Shown here: positions 23,575 through 38,290 of the stretch, piece by piece
Layout of the letters: the number at the start of each line of letters is the position of its first letter
Position numbering within the stretch: position 1 is the stretch's first letter
Assembly (NCBI RefSeq): GCF_025612915.1
Contig: NC_069115.1
Span: 41,985,290-42,049,289, forward strand
Length of the DNA stretch: 64,000 bases
Source: Magallana angulata
Taxonomy: Eukaryota; Mollusca; Bivalvia; Ostreida; Ostreidae
Direction of reading: 5' to 3'
The notes under the pieces: model-generated
The model's input: the letters and a program-made list of their open reading frames with translations, nothing else
Database searches by the model: none
What the model was told of the DNA's origin: nothing
Program-made: the position numbers and the translations under genes

Positions 23575-24604
23575 AAACGTCTTTTAATGTTTTTGTTGTC
23601 ATGGAAATTATGCATGGTCTGTAAGGGTCGTAAGATAAATTACAGATGTCTTTGCATGTGTTTTTATCCTAAGAAGTAGCTTCACGTGTCTCATGTAATC
23701 TTGCAACGTTTCATTATCATTGCACGATTTATCACCTTCAAGTTGCCATGTTTTGCCAATAGTATATATACCCTTTATAAGTATCCCTGTTTCAGACCTC
23801 AATTTGCCATGGCCTTTAGGTATGAAAATTTGTTTGGATAAAATTGATGTTACCCGATCTAATTTATTAACTATTAGAAGTCAAATTTCATGATTTCAAA
23901 CTACCATTTTGATGAAGACATTAAAAATTTCGCGAAAATATTTATAAAATATATAGTTTGAGGGTTATATAGATTTGCAACCATGACGTCGCCGTTTGTC
24001 TTGTGATTAGTTTTCATTTATCTCTAAGGAATAATTCTTTAGTAGGCTACATGTAAAAGTGGACACAAGTCAACATCTCGGACTTCTACCATTTAAGATA
24101 AAAAAACAGACAAACAAACTTCTCCAATGATATGATTGCGTGAAAAAATGATTTTCTTATTTGACGAGTAACATGGTGTCTTTTTTAAAAAGCTACATGT
24201 AACATACGGTATCAAGTCCAATTTTATCGAAATTGATAAGTGCATGATTTTTACTAAATTTCATGATTATACATGACTGTTGATGCATAGAAAATACCGT
24301 GTATAATGTTTTAACTGCGATTGTATATCTAGCAGTGATGCTCAATGAAAAATTAAAACATGACACTGTTTGCCACTTTTTCCGTCCGCATGTATATAAT
24401 TCATTAACGAATTACATCGATTTGTGCGATATATCAGCTGCATATAGAACACAGTTGATTTTAATTTCCGTTACGTATAAATCTTCCAGCTTTAAATATA
24501 ATCAGAGAATGATAAAGTCTAGGAGAAAAAAAACAGTTTTCATAATTAGAAACCGGAAAAAGCTGTTTCAAGACCATAAGCGATCAAATATATAATTTAG
24601 CAGA
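23575..24604. other. Upstream flank of gene 4; repeat related to 15.8 kb
   Basis: About 23600-23800 resembles 15800-16030 (shared ATCATTGCACGATTTAT). The rest, to the start codon of gene 4, is AT-rich and shows no further feature; it presumably contains the gene 4 promoter. Confidence 0.5.
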
Positions 24605-27034
<2,430 letters not shown>

Positions 27035-28650
27035 TCGAGTGTTTATCTTACATATTCTTTTTCAAATAAGAGTTTGATTGAAATAAGTTGTATCAAGAAG
27101 GTTAAATATAATTGGGAAAACATTCATTGTGAAAACCAAAGTTAAATTGTAAAAAGTAATAAAATTGTGATAAAGTTGCTTGTTTACAATTACTCCTTTA
27201 TATGTATACGTTTTATCTAACAAGTGTAATGCTAGTACACCTATGTTTACTCTTTCCATCCGTGTAATTATTAGGTTTTGCTATTATAGAATTTACAATA
27301 TACATATTATTTTAAGAAGTTAAATATTGAATAGACAATCCAACTACAAACAATAGAATTAGATAACATTCTTAAAAAAGACACTTTTTATGACTTTTCT
27401 AAAGAGTTTTATGTCTTTAATGGATTTCCTTAAGATGACATCGGACCTTCTAAAACTGAATCAAGATGAGAAAGAATCAATAATCTTCACAAGGCTGCAT
27501 CACAAGCGGCTGTTTATCATGTTTATCATAAGAACACTGTTACATAAACAATTTGTAGATGCTTGGGTATTTTGAATATTCTTTGAAATCAACCATTGCT
27601 ACATACACAAGTGATAAAATATGACCTAATTGCATTTTTGATACATTGTTTTTTTTGTGTTTTTTTTAAATTAGGGATATTTGTTGTAATTCAAAGAAAA
27701 AGTAGTTCAATCAGACAGAGTTATGGAGGAACAATGCGCGGATCCAGATTTTTTTTGGAAGAGGCTAAGGATTACCCGTGCTGCCTGAGTTTGTTATATT
27801 GTGTGAATTCAAGAAATTTGAATTTTGCAGTAGTGGAGGGTAGGGGGGTTCCGAACCCCTGCCTTCAGATCCTAGACTGGTACATGTATACAAGTGATTG
27901 TTACTGTAGTACATATAAGTTCTGAAATGCGCTTGCGTTTGGTTTGCCCCACAAGTCCGCAAAATTAGAAAAAAGTAAAACCTACTTGTCTAACATGTAA
28001 ATCACCAACAGAATATGTCTAAAACAAAAGTTATGATGCAGTGTTAACCAGCACTTTCATTGCAATCTTTCTGTTCAATACAAGATTATATCTATTTAAA
28101 ATACAAAATGTAATGTTGTTAAATGTCCTGTTAGCTGATCACAATTTATTTTACCTCTTAAAATGTCTAGATAAACATTGAGGTATCCTTTATATTTATA
28201 ACAGTTCGTATTAACTACAGCATTTTTTAAAAATTCAGTCCATCCAAATATTCTTCTTTTTTAAAGCTAATAAGGGAAAGCTATTTAGACTTCAAGCTGT
28301 GACTGGAGAAGATGAAACTCCACTGCTGACTTCAGCATCAGTGTTTGCCCAACGTATATTCATATGTACTGTGCGATTATATTTCTAAAGTAATTAGGTG
28401 ACATCGTTGACATGGTATGTTACTATAAGATTTTGTTATACTTTCATGTTAAATACTGAAATCTGATTGGTTAAGACGCAGTTAATAATATTTTCTATTA
28501 CCCTCAGCGTTAGCAACGCACTTAGCAACGGGTAACATTAAAAAATGTTACATGCGCGAAATTTATGCGCATATGGTTCGCTGAAGAATTCACGTTATTC
28601 CTGTATAAAAGCAGTAAAATTTTCTTAAATTAAGACATTCAGTATAACAA

Positions 28651-28794
28651 AATAAATAGTACCTGTTTGGGAGCATAACAGTTGAAATTGACACCCCTCG
28701 AAAACCATTGTCAACCTCCGCTTCGCGTCGGTTGACAATGGTTTTCTCGGGGTGTCAATTTCAACTGTTACCCTCCCAAACAGGCACTATTTAT
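28651..28794. repeat. Long palindrome (foldback), arms about 65 nt
   Basis: The left arm AATAGTACCTGTTTGGGAG..AACAGTTGAAATTGACACCCC..GAAAACCATTGTCAACC is repeated in reverse on the right, with only a few mismatches. The loop is about 12 nt around CCGCTTCGCGTC. The transcript would fold into a very stable hairpin. It may be a foldback MITE; no target duplication was found. Confidence 0.88.
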
Positions 28795-29265
28795 ATAATA
28801 ACAAACTTTGTTAATTCAAACTAATCGTATTTTTTTCGATTTACTTAATACTATAATTGAATATGCTACACATTCAAGAACTTATCAGACTACAACCATC
28901 TTATGGAAATAGAAGAGGACATCTTATGTTATTTTACCTCAATATGATGATTCTATATAACACGTCATCTGATTGGTCTAGAAAGTCACGTGACCGGGCG
29001 ACAAAACGTCGTGTCTCCCGGGAATAAATATCGTGTCTCACCTCTTCGGAAATCTCGGGATTTTCTTATTCAAAAGGTATAAAAAAAGCCAATATTAGCA
29101 CACCATGTTGACAAATACATGTATGATGAAAATAAAAATATTCTCTTTATGCTGCAAAAAATCAATTTTACTATATTTGATTCAAATTTATGAAAACAAA
29201 GAGAGACAATCTGAAAAAAAAAACCAAAATCATTACGTTATTGCTTTCGACAAGTCGAAAAATTG

Positions 29266-29679
29266 GAGAAGTTTAGCAGACCAACAGGTACGCATACTTG
29301 TACGTGTAGGTTACAAGTTAGAACTACGCGTACTTACAGATAAATAAAATAACAAAAGTCATTGCATGTTTTGGAGGAAGAAAAACGTGTTTTAAAACTC
29401 CAATAACATATTTAATTTTAATGGAAATCTATGTTTGGTGATATCAATATTTGCATTAAATATTCAGGCTTAAGTCAAATAAACATATTTGTTAAAATAA
29501 ATCGCCAACAGGGAAACAGAAGCTACAAGTTTAACTTTTCGGGTACTTAGCAATTTACACACATGCTCATTCGGATACATACGTGTAGAAATTCGTCATA
29601 CACAAACTGATGACGTAATGCACATATTCTCCTTTCTACACGTACACGTACGCGTACACGTTGGTTTGCTAAACCTCTC
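29266..29679. mobile_element. MITE with ~40-bp inverted ends
   Basis: The left end GAGAAGTTTAGCAGACCAAC and the reverse complement of the right end GAGAGGTTTAGCAAACCAAC match, and both continue into GTACG-rich words. Length 414 bp, no open frame of interest. The target duplication is unclear, so the superfamily is not assigned. Confidence 0.7.
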
Positions 29680-30463
29680 TATTAATACAAATTGACGTAT
29701 TTTGTGTAATCATTTGCTGTTAGGTATAATAAAACTTCTATTGCATCAATGTTCTGAAAATATGAAGGCTTTTACTCTCAGAAAAATCCTTAATATGACT
29801 TTTCTTGGGGGAATATATCTTCATATTTGCCTCATCATCACGCAATAAATGTATAAAATTGTTTAGTACAGAGCACGTGCTTAATTTCCAGCACGTATTT
29901 AAGTATATATCTGAGAATTATAATGACTTTAATCCGAACAATAAGAATGTTGAAACGCTTATTACCAGAATCATATTTGATATTTAGTAAAAGAGTTTAA
30001 AATTCAAAGGCTTTTAAAGTTCTCTGAGATACGTTAAACTGTAAAAAAAAAAAGGCGCAACAATAAAGTCGCACTAGAGTAAAGAAGATCTATGCCACTC
30101 TCAGATTCATTGCTCTTATTTAGGTCCGTCACAGTGAGACGGATAATATCGTGATATAAAGAGAAGGAAATTTATCATACAGGTACATTTATAACCAAAT
30201 AAGACTCTGTATTTTTTAACCTAATAAAACGGTAAAATTGTTAAATGAAAACTGGTTCTTTTCTAGTCGATGAATTTAACATTCGAATATTCTGATAACC
30301 TCCAAGAACGATGTTCACGTCATTTAATAATAGAGAGCTGTGGTAATTTTATCATTTTACTATTAAACTCTTTTTCCTTGTTTCAAACTAAAAATGAAAC
30401 ATGTCCTAGTTAATCAAAAAAGGGAATGTGATACACATTCTGAAATATTAGAAAATATCAACC

Positions 30464-33400
30464 ATGAAGTACAGGGGGATAAAATACCAGACGTATGTCG
30501 CAGTCACTACATTTTGCTGCACCATGTTATGTGCGTCTTTAAACTGTGAAAGGTAAAATTCTTAGAAATGAAAAACCTAAACGTATGGAAAAACTAATCA
30601 TTGTATAATCATTTATGAAACATATATAAGTTTTGTGTCCAATGATTAGTTTGAAGAAGATGCTTTTGCACTTTTTTTTAAAATAAACTATTCCCTCTTA
30701 GAATTTGTTGCTAGTATTAGTATCATCAATTTACATACACTGTTTACACTGTTTATTTCTTAAAACAATGATTGTTCTTTTTTATTTTATATAAAACAAT
30801 TAATTTTATTGTCAAAAAGGAAATCAAAAGAAAATTATCTTGAGGATTGCCAATGGAGCAAGGTGGACAAGTGCATTGGTCGGTAGATGTATATTCTTTT
30901 TAATGTTTTGTTATCGTATTGTTACGTTTTAAATGTTCGTTATACAGAAATACATTAACAAAAATAAATGTATATGATAATGTTAATACTATTTTGTGTT
31001 ACTTATCATAGTACAACACAAAAATATTGTTTAATTTTTATCTAGTTACCCAATGAATAATTTATTTTCTATGATTTGACAGATTGTCCGGTTGGTTACT
31101 ATGGAATAAATTGTTCGAGGCCATGCAGATATCCAAACTATGGAATAAATTGTCAGTATGATTGTTCATCGTGTGGTCAGGAAACTTGCAGTTCGACCTT
31201 TGGTTGTATGACAATTGGGAAACAACCTCTTAGTAGTACAAGTAAGATTCTACAGTTGCACTAACTGTCATTTTAATCTTTCTTATACTAAAACAGAACA
31301 ATTTTCTAACAGATGCAAATTAAACTATCATAATTCTCTCTATTTTATGAACTTAAAGGGGAAAACGTATCCATTTATTTAAATGCTATTTGACTGCCTC
31401 TAAATTTGAACTTTTAAAGGTTGATGTATACACTTTTTTAGATAAAATTAATGATAATATATTTTTTAAATTAGAGATTATCACATTGTTTTATCCTGAT
31501 TAATTAATGTGGCAATTTACTGAAATGAATAGAGGAGCTTATATCAAATGAGAGAATTGTTATATTTATTTTAGTTAGCAGTATCAATATGTGTATTGTT
31601 TTTTTTAAAAATTTGTTTTCCGGTTTGCTATTTTGTTTTATCCGTCCGCTTGTCTTTGAACTGTAACTTTTCTAGAAAGTTTTCTGTCTTTATCTTTCAT
31701 CGGTTCAATGTAAACTATAATGCCAATCTTTATGTGAATCCATTTCTTAAAGTATAGTTTTCTTATTTAACACTGAAGACGTTACCACAAATAAATCTGT
31801 AACTCAAAACCTACCTGTCGGATATCAATTTTTTTGCTATCGCTTAATTTATTTCTACAATTTTTAACGTTAGTTATATTCTGCTTATACTCTGCTCCTG
31901 ATCTTTATTTTTCCTTTGGACTTTTGATTTAGAACACTGTTTGTAATTTCTACATTTCATTCTTTGGTGAGATCGTTTGATGACTTTAAAACAAGTTTTA
32001 CACTAATATACCAATCTCGTATATTCTTGCGTAAAACATATTTTACCCCCTTGTCCTTTGTCCGTCGCTGGTTTTTGCTTCATTCAAATAGTGCCCTTTT
32101 TGTAAAAGATGCACAGAAACATGGAAAGAGGCTGATAAATTGGATGTAATGATTATTGCAGATTTTAAAAGAATCCGGTTCAGGATCGCATGTCGTCTCT
32201 TCTTAGTCATATGTTGTTCATTCTTAACCTAAAAATTGTTTTCGGACATGGATCAAAATAAAAGGTCTTTTCTATATTTATCCTTAACATCAACTCATTT
32301 GTGAAGGATAAAGTGGTTCTCTCCAAAAAAAATTCATCTCGTTCTTTATCCTTTATATTAAGCGGACCCTTTAAGTTGTTGCTTTATAAAAAGTATTTTT
32401 AAAACTGATCATCAGTTAATCCTTTTTAAATATTTTATAGATTGTCCGGATGGCTTCTATGGAATAAACTGTTCAAGACAATGCAGGTATCCAAACTATG
32501 GGATTAAGATTGTCAACAGGATTGTTCACATTGTAACCGGGAAATGTGTAATTCAACCGTTGGGTGTCTGACACAGGATAGGACAATTGACAGAGGTACA
32601 TATGAGCTATAGCGTACTATAGTCTGTTCCAAGATATTTATTCCGCACATTTTCTTAAATTGTTCAACATTTTGTTTATTTTTAAGTACATATTTCCCTT
32701 TTGAAACGCTTCCTCTAGCTTGTCATGATCCAATATACGGATGCAAATATATAAAAAAAAATCCACGGGGATTTTCCATTCCAAAAGAGATGAAAGTATC
32801 TGGACGAAAACGTTAAAAAAATTAAGCGAGGTATTCCTTGTGACTTCCAAATGGAGAAGAGATATATGCATTCCCCTTCGTAATATACAGTACTGATCAG
32901 ACCCAACCTAACATAAGAGTATACCCCAACTAAACCCCGGGTTTACTTTCTTTGTGGTTTACTCTGGGTTTACTACTTGAAAATTTGGGTCCACTCGGGG
33001 TTTACTTTGAGTTTACTCGGGGTTTACTTCGGGTTTTCTCGAGAATTGCTTTTGGAGTCAACTATATGCACTGAAGTGTGAAGCAGACCCGTCTTTATCT
33101 AATCATCCTACTGCCTGTGATTCCTGCCCCTTGTATTTTCCGAATACACATGTAGCGTCTGCTTTCAGGGTATACTTCTGATCGGGGTTTACTCTCTGTG
33201 TCCACTCTGGGTTTACTTGTGGTTTACTCTGGGTCCACTCTACTAAACACAGAAAGTAATCCCAGGGTTAGTTGGTGTTTACTTTCTGTTAGGTTGGGTC
33301 TAATCGGTACTGTAGATAATCAGTCTTCGGTCCTGTGATATTTTGTGGGTAAAAAACTATAAAGTGTCAATGAAGATAAAAGTCCGTTTTCAATTGCTTT

Positions 33401-36400
33401 TTTCTCACAGGTATTTTTAAAAATTTTTTAATCGTCTCATTATACATATGCGACAAAATTATCTTGGGGCAGACTATAAATAAAACATTTTGGAAATTAT
33501 TATTTATTAAAGCACAAAAATATACTTTATATCTCCACAAGACAAACAATGAGCAATTCTATATTACACAGGATGAATGACCATCTTTGAGTTCTCCTTA
33601 AAGATGGCTCAAAGGTGCTTGATGGTAGCTTAAAGACGATTTTAAGCCACCTATAAGCTATATGTGGTGTTTAGAGGTGGCTTAAAGGGAGCTTAAAGAA
33701 AGCGTAAAGATGGCTTAAAGGTGCTTAAAGGCAGCTTATAGATTATCTTTAAGGCACCTTTAAGCCACCTTTAAGGACAACTTATAGGTCCTTAATGTCC
33801 AAACCTTTAAAAGCCACCTTAAAGCCACTTTAAAGCCACCTTTACGCCATCTTACGCCAAGTCATTAAAAGTCGTTTAATTCAATATTGTGCTTAATTTA
33901 CCAACAACATGTAATTCAATATTGTGCTTAATTTACCAACAAAATGTATTAACTTTTTGACAGAAAAGGTATTAAAAACGGTTTTTGCTCTAGAAAAAAG
34001 AATGGAAAAAAATTGAAAACGCCAAAGATGAGGATTACACCCGGGACCCTTCGTTTACTGGCATCACCTCACTCCCTCTGCGCCACGGCAAAAAATATAT
34101 AAAAGGTGGTTTTTATATCCTATAAATTGGTGGCTATTGGATCAATGTAATGAGTGTGTATTTTTTACTTGAAAAGTTTTTTTACTTCCATTCAGTTTGT
34201 AACAATCAATTATATCTAATTTATCAAAAATTGATTTCCGTATGAAAGGGCTTTAACTTATGTAGTTTACTTTACGTATGACCATCACCTCTATCTTTTG
34301 ATTCATAATACAATGTACAATGTATATAAACAAAACAAAACATGGTATATGTTGCTCTTTGCCACCTGCATGACTTTAATTGTTACATTACATTGTAACA
34401 CATTGCGTAAAATTATATAAAATTATATTACGTAACACTACAATTGAATTTTAATTGAATTATGTCAAAATTATGCATTTGATCTTATTATGATGTAACT
34501 ATAATTAATTTCCGAATAGTGATTAATAATAAAATACAAATATGAATAAGGTTTCATATGTCACATACCCGGCCGGGTACATCATTATCTACACAAAAAT
34601 ACATGCATGAAAAAAGAAAATGTGAAAAAAAAAATGAAAAATAAAGAAAATAATATAGAATATTTAACACTGGAAAGGTGGAGGGGAGGTGATGGATTTT
34701 TTAAGAAGTGGTCCGAAGGAACAGAATCAGTATTCAAAGGTGTTACCCGTGCGGCGTCCTGAAAGAAAGTGAATTAGCGGGTCTTTCTAAACAAAGAGAG
34801 TCGCTAGAATTCCCGCGTTTAATTTCATTGGTCAAATGATGACACCAACATTACGTGACCAAATAGAGCATTCTCTTCTTCTTGATTATACACATTTAAA
34901 AGTGCAATAACTCGTAGTGCGAAAAATTGTAAAATCAATATATATATATATAAAGCATTTTAAGTAAACTTAAAATTTCTTTATAAATTACATGCATGAA
35001 TGAAATACGGTACTTGGTCTTCAGTGAAAAAAAAAATAGATTATACCTGAATGGAAACTGTTAGGCTTACTAGTACTTACTTAATAAATTTTTACCAAGT
35101 TGATATACGTTCACCAAATGAAACTATTTTTTTAAATGCATTGAACCTCTTATAGTATTAGTTTAACGCAAATTCCCGGTTTTCGTGATCACGGCGCCGT
35201 TCCAGCATGTGCAATTTTAATAATATTGATTGTTATACATTTACAATAGATCTAGAATAACAGATTAAATGATATATGTTTAAATATTTAATTGTATACA
35301 TGATTTTTAAACTATCAATTCTATAACAAACAATATTACCAATAACCGGTGGCGTATTTACTGCATGTGGCAATTGCAAATGATGTATACATATACATGT
35401 ACATGCAAGTGTATGATGTACCCGGCCGAACATGTGACATATGTACCATTATACATATTTTTAAATAATTAACCCCAATTTAAGATCACCAATACAGTAA
35501 TTAATTAGCCTCTAGATTTCACTCTTACTTACTTGTATCTTTAATTTGTAGACGTAACATTTTTAAAACCCAGAATTAGGAAATAATACTTTGAGTATGA
35601 TTCACAAATAAACTTTCATTTACTGGACTTATCGTATACAAGTACATACTAAGATTTTAACGCCTATAGAAACCTTGACGTGCACCTCGGCACACGACAA
35701 ACCTGTTGTGTATATCTTGTAAATTCTATGTTAGTTTCAGAAGTTTTCCTAAGTTGGACAAACAATAGATTCTACTTAGATTTACAAAAACGAAGAAAAC
35801 TATGTCTAGACAAACAAAGCAGTAATATAATGCCCGATATAACAAAGGCAGTTGAGAGTCTTTTTACTTTAACATGGATCTAGCAGATCTAGAATAAGAG
35901 CTTTCACCGGTTAATTAATAATAGGAAACAAACATATCATTAAATTATGTCATCACTCGGAACACCCCTTCCCATCTTTATAAAAGAGCTTTTGCATTTA
36001 ATTTATGTATTTAAGATGAATATGTTCAGTTTGATCAACTTGAGTTAAAGGAAACTTAAAGAAGGTGTAAAGACAACTTAATGGGAGTGTAAATGCCACT
36101 GAAAGATGACTTAAATGTGAAAGTTTGGACATTAAGGATCTATAAGCTCATCTTGAAGGTGACTTAAAGGTGGCTTATAGATTGTATATTCTATAAGCCA
36201 CCTTTACGCCACCTTTAAGTAATCTTTACGGACTTGCTTAAAGATTGTATTTCGCCCTGTGTTAGAATCAAAAAGAAAACAAACAAGACATCTAAAATAC
36301 ACTCTTTTTTACTTGCCTTCGACGTTTTTCATCACGAAGCTGCGTTGCTTTTAAATAACAAAGACGTTTTTTTAGATAATTGTTTCACTTTTGCTACAGT

Positions 36401-37757
36401 GTAAAAAATTGACAAATATGTGATCTAAAGTTGGAATAAAAACCACGTAATTTTAATAAACCAAGCAATACAAATATTTGTTTTTTTTTATCACAACCCG
36501 ATATAATTAAGTATGCCTTGCAGAAATGCAGTTATTCTTATCTAAAATGTTTGTAAACAAATATATGCTGTCAACGGATTTAGTGTTTGGCCTTTATACA
36601 AGATAAAATACTCTTAGAATTAAAAACAATCCAAAAGGTTAACTCTAGCCGTCTATTCTTCAAAACAATGGATTAAAACATATCCATTCTTAAACATAAA
36701 GGACAGAGACAGGTAAAAACTGCTCACTTATTGGACGGCTACATGTAAGATGAAAACAAGAAAATCAGCATCACCTTTGCACATAAACAAACATATTCAA
36801 TGTTTAACACCTTGGGAATTAGACAGGCACTAGCATGACACAGGAAGAAATATTTGACTGTGAATAGTATCCAGACTGATATACATGTATATCTACTCCA
36901 TTTTTCGGAATCACGAATCAAAACTAATCCACTTTATCACATTAATAACTTGTAACCCCAAATCCATTCAGATATGATCAGAACTTAGACAAAGAACAAG
37001 GTACAGTTTCTTTCATTATATAAATACGATCTGGAATACAGGCGAGTGTTAAATACCATGTTATGCATTTTAATTATGTTTTCAAAAGAGAATATTATTT
37101 ACGACATTATCTCATAATTCTAAGATGTAGTCAATAATGATGAGAAAAGCTAATTTTCTCATAGTAAAACTTGACCAACAACCTCCTTAACACTTCTAAA
37201 ACAATTTCTGCATCAAAGCCGGTTGATGTATTTTTTGTTTTGTTGGCTTAAGCATTTCATGAAATGGTCTTGTAATTATATTAAAATTTGACCCAACATT
37301 CCCATCCTTTATATCCAAAATATCACTTCGAACACTGTCAATATATATTTCAAATATGAAATGCTCTCCCCAAAGAAAATGAGATGGTGTTGCTTAGAAG
37401 AATAGGGAATGAAGATAATATTTTTTTACCCTTTGCATATCTTAATCTTGTTTGTCTCTTCTTAGAATATCATAATTGCCAGGTGATTCAAATCTCCCAA
37501 TGGTTATCGGAATTTTCGTCGGGGTTTCAGCTGTACTGGTCATTGCAACTCTTCTTATCATTGAATTAGTAAACAGACGATTCTACTCGAGACAAATAAA
37601 ACTAAACGCCCATTACGTTGGATCTGTAATGTCAGAACACATCACTAGCTTTCTTTGGAGACCAACTGAACAACGCATTGATATTTGCGATGTAGATATA
37701 TCTACTGACAACAGTATCTACATGCTAGCAGACTCACGTCGATATGAAAACATGTAA
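30464..37757 (+). CDS. Gene 5: type A receptor, second EGF exon damaged
   Basis: Paralogue of gene 3. Exons: 30464-30552 (signal, starts [19 protein letters not shown]), 30820-30878 (LEDCQW module, 59 nt), 31083-31235 (EGF 1), 32441-32595 (EGF 2-like) and 37483-37757 (helix and tail). The EGF 2-like exon is 155 nt instead of 153, with two extra bases after CRYPNYG, so its frame breaks. Joining EGF 1 directly to the last exon through the acceptor at 37481-37482 keeps the frame and gives 192 codons (191 aa). The acceptor matching gene 3 (37464-37465) would not keep the frame. The first Cys of the EDCQW exon is Tyr here. The tail ends [12 protein letters not shown], so the LxYxxI word of gene 3 is replaced by YxxM. 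The last intron is 4.9 kb because of transposon insertions. It may be a working one-EGF form or a decaying gene. Confidence 0.7.
32441..32595 (+). pseudogene. Damaged EGF 2 exon of gene 5
   Basis: Nearly identical to the second EGF exon of gene 3 ([20 protein letters not shown]), but 155 nt long. Where gene 3 reads GGGAAACATTGTC, this exon reads GGGATTAAGATTGTC, a net gain of 2 nt. The splice borders (TTTTATAG before, GTACAT after) look normal. Because intact EGF exons in this family are phase 1-1, skipping it would be harmless to the frame. Confidence 0.8.
32888..33312. mobile_element. TA-flanked MITE of 425 bp, copy 1
   Basis: Ends CAGTACTGATCAGACCC and, in reverse, CAGTACCGATTAGACCC; inverted ends run about 50 bp into CCCCAACTAAACCC. 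Flanked by TA on both sides. The body is built of GGTTTACT(C/T)(G/T)GG words. A second copy lies at 52693-53120. No coding capacity. It lies in the last intron of gene 5. Confidence 0.85.
33567..36261. mobile_element. Non-autonomous CACTA-like element, 2.7 kb
   Basis: TTA is duplicated at 33564-33566 and 36262-36264. The element starts CACAGGATGAATGAC and ends, in reverse, CACAGGGCGAAATAC, both followed by ATCTTT(G/A)AG. Each end carries an array of GGTGGCTTAAAGG-type words in both orientations (33570-33860 and 36045-36245). CACWG ends, a 3-bp target duplication and subterminal repeat arrays are the signature of the CACTA/Mirage/Chapaev group. No transposase remains; the middle is AT-rich with a tRNA-like fragment. 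It lies in the last intron of gene 5 and explains much of that intron's length. Confidence 0.78.
34030..34089 (-). repeat. tRNA-like (SINE head) fragment
   Basis: On the - strand the stretch has an A-box-like GTGGCGCAGAGGGAGTG and a B-box-like GGGTGTAATCC about 35 nt later, the layout of a tRNA-derived SINE head. Stems are poor, so it is not a tRNA gene. It lies inside the CACTA-like element. Confidence 0.4.
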
Positions 37758-38290
37758 CTCCAAGGAATATGTATATCTTTTGTTAAATGCCAAACTTTAC
37801 TTTTTGAATGAGGAAAAAATGATGATCGTATGTAGAAACCAATGTGAAATGCATTGTAGACTATATAATGTTTTTCTATAAAACATAACAGGTGTTATAT
37901 TTTGTTTCTGTACTATTTCTTTTTTTCATTTAGTTCAATGTTTTCCTCATGATCAGCTCTCGAGTACAGTATAATATAAAAAGACTTTATAGTAACATTT
38001 TTGCATATAATTTCAATTGATAATTCACGTTTTGCTTTTATGATTTTGTAATTGTATTTGCATACTCCAAGGAATATATATATCTTTTGGTAAATGCCAA
38101 TGTTTTATAGATATTACAGGTGTTATATTTTGTATCTGTACTATTTCTGTTTTTTTTCATTAAGTTCAATACTTTTCTTCATGATCAACTCTCGAATACA
38201 ATATAATATAAAAAGATTTTGTAATAAAATTTTTGCAAATAATTTCAAATTGATATTTCACGTTTCGCGTTTATGATTTTGTATCGAATA
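37756..38290 (+). repeat. Tandemly duplicated 3' UTR/flank of gene 5
   Basis: The sequence after the gene 5 stop (from ACTCCAAGGAATATGTATATC at 37756, about 308 bp) is repeated from 38064 (ACTCCAAGGAATATATATATC), the second copy lacking about 85 bp of the middle. Shared words include AACAGGTGTTATATTTTGT/ACAGGTGTTATATTTTGT and TCATGATCA(G/A)CTCTCGA. An AATAAA is present in the second copy at 38223. Confidence 0.85.

Larger units (their letters stand above)
27035..30463. other. Intergenic between genes 4 and 5: repeats, no gene
   Basis: Includes the gene 4 3' end (AATAAA at 27158), a ~150-bp repeat at 27945-28100 that recurs at 38800-38945 (shared AATATGTCTAAAACAAAA), a relative of the 770-bp repeat at 28440-28610, a large palindrome at 28651-28794 and a MITE at 29266-29679. 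About 30220-30460 matches the upstream flank of gene 3. No gene was found. Confidence 0.55.
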
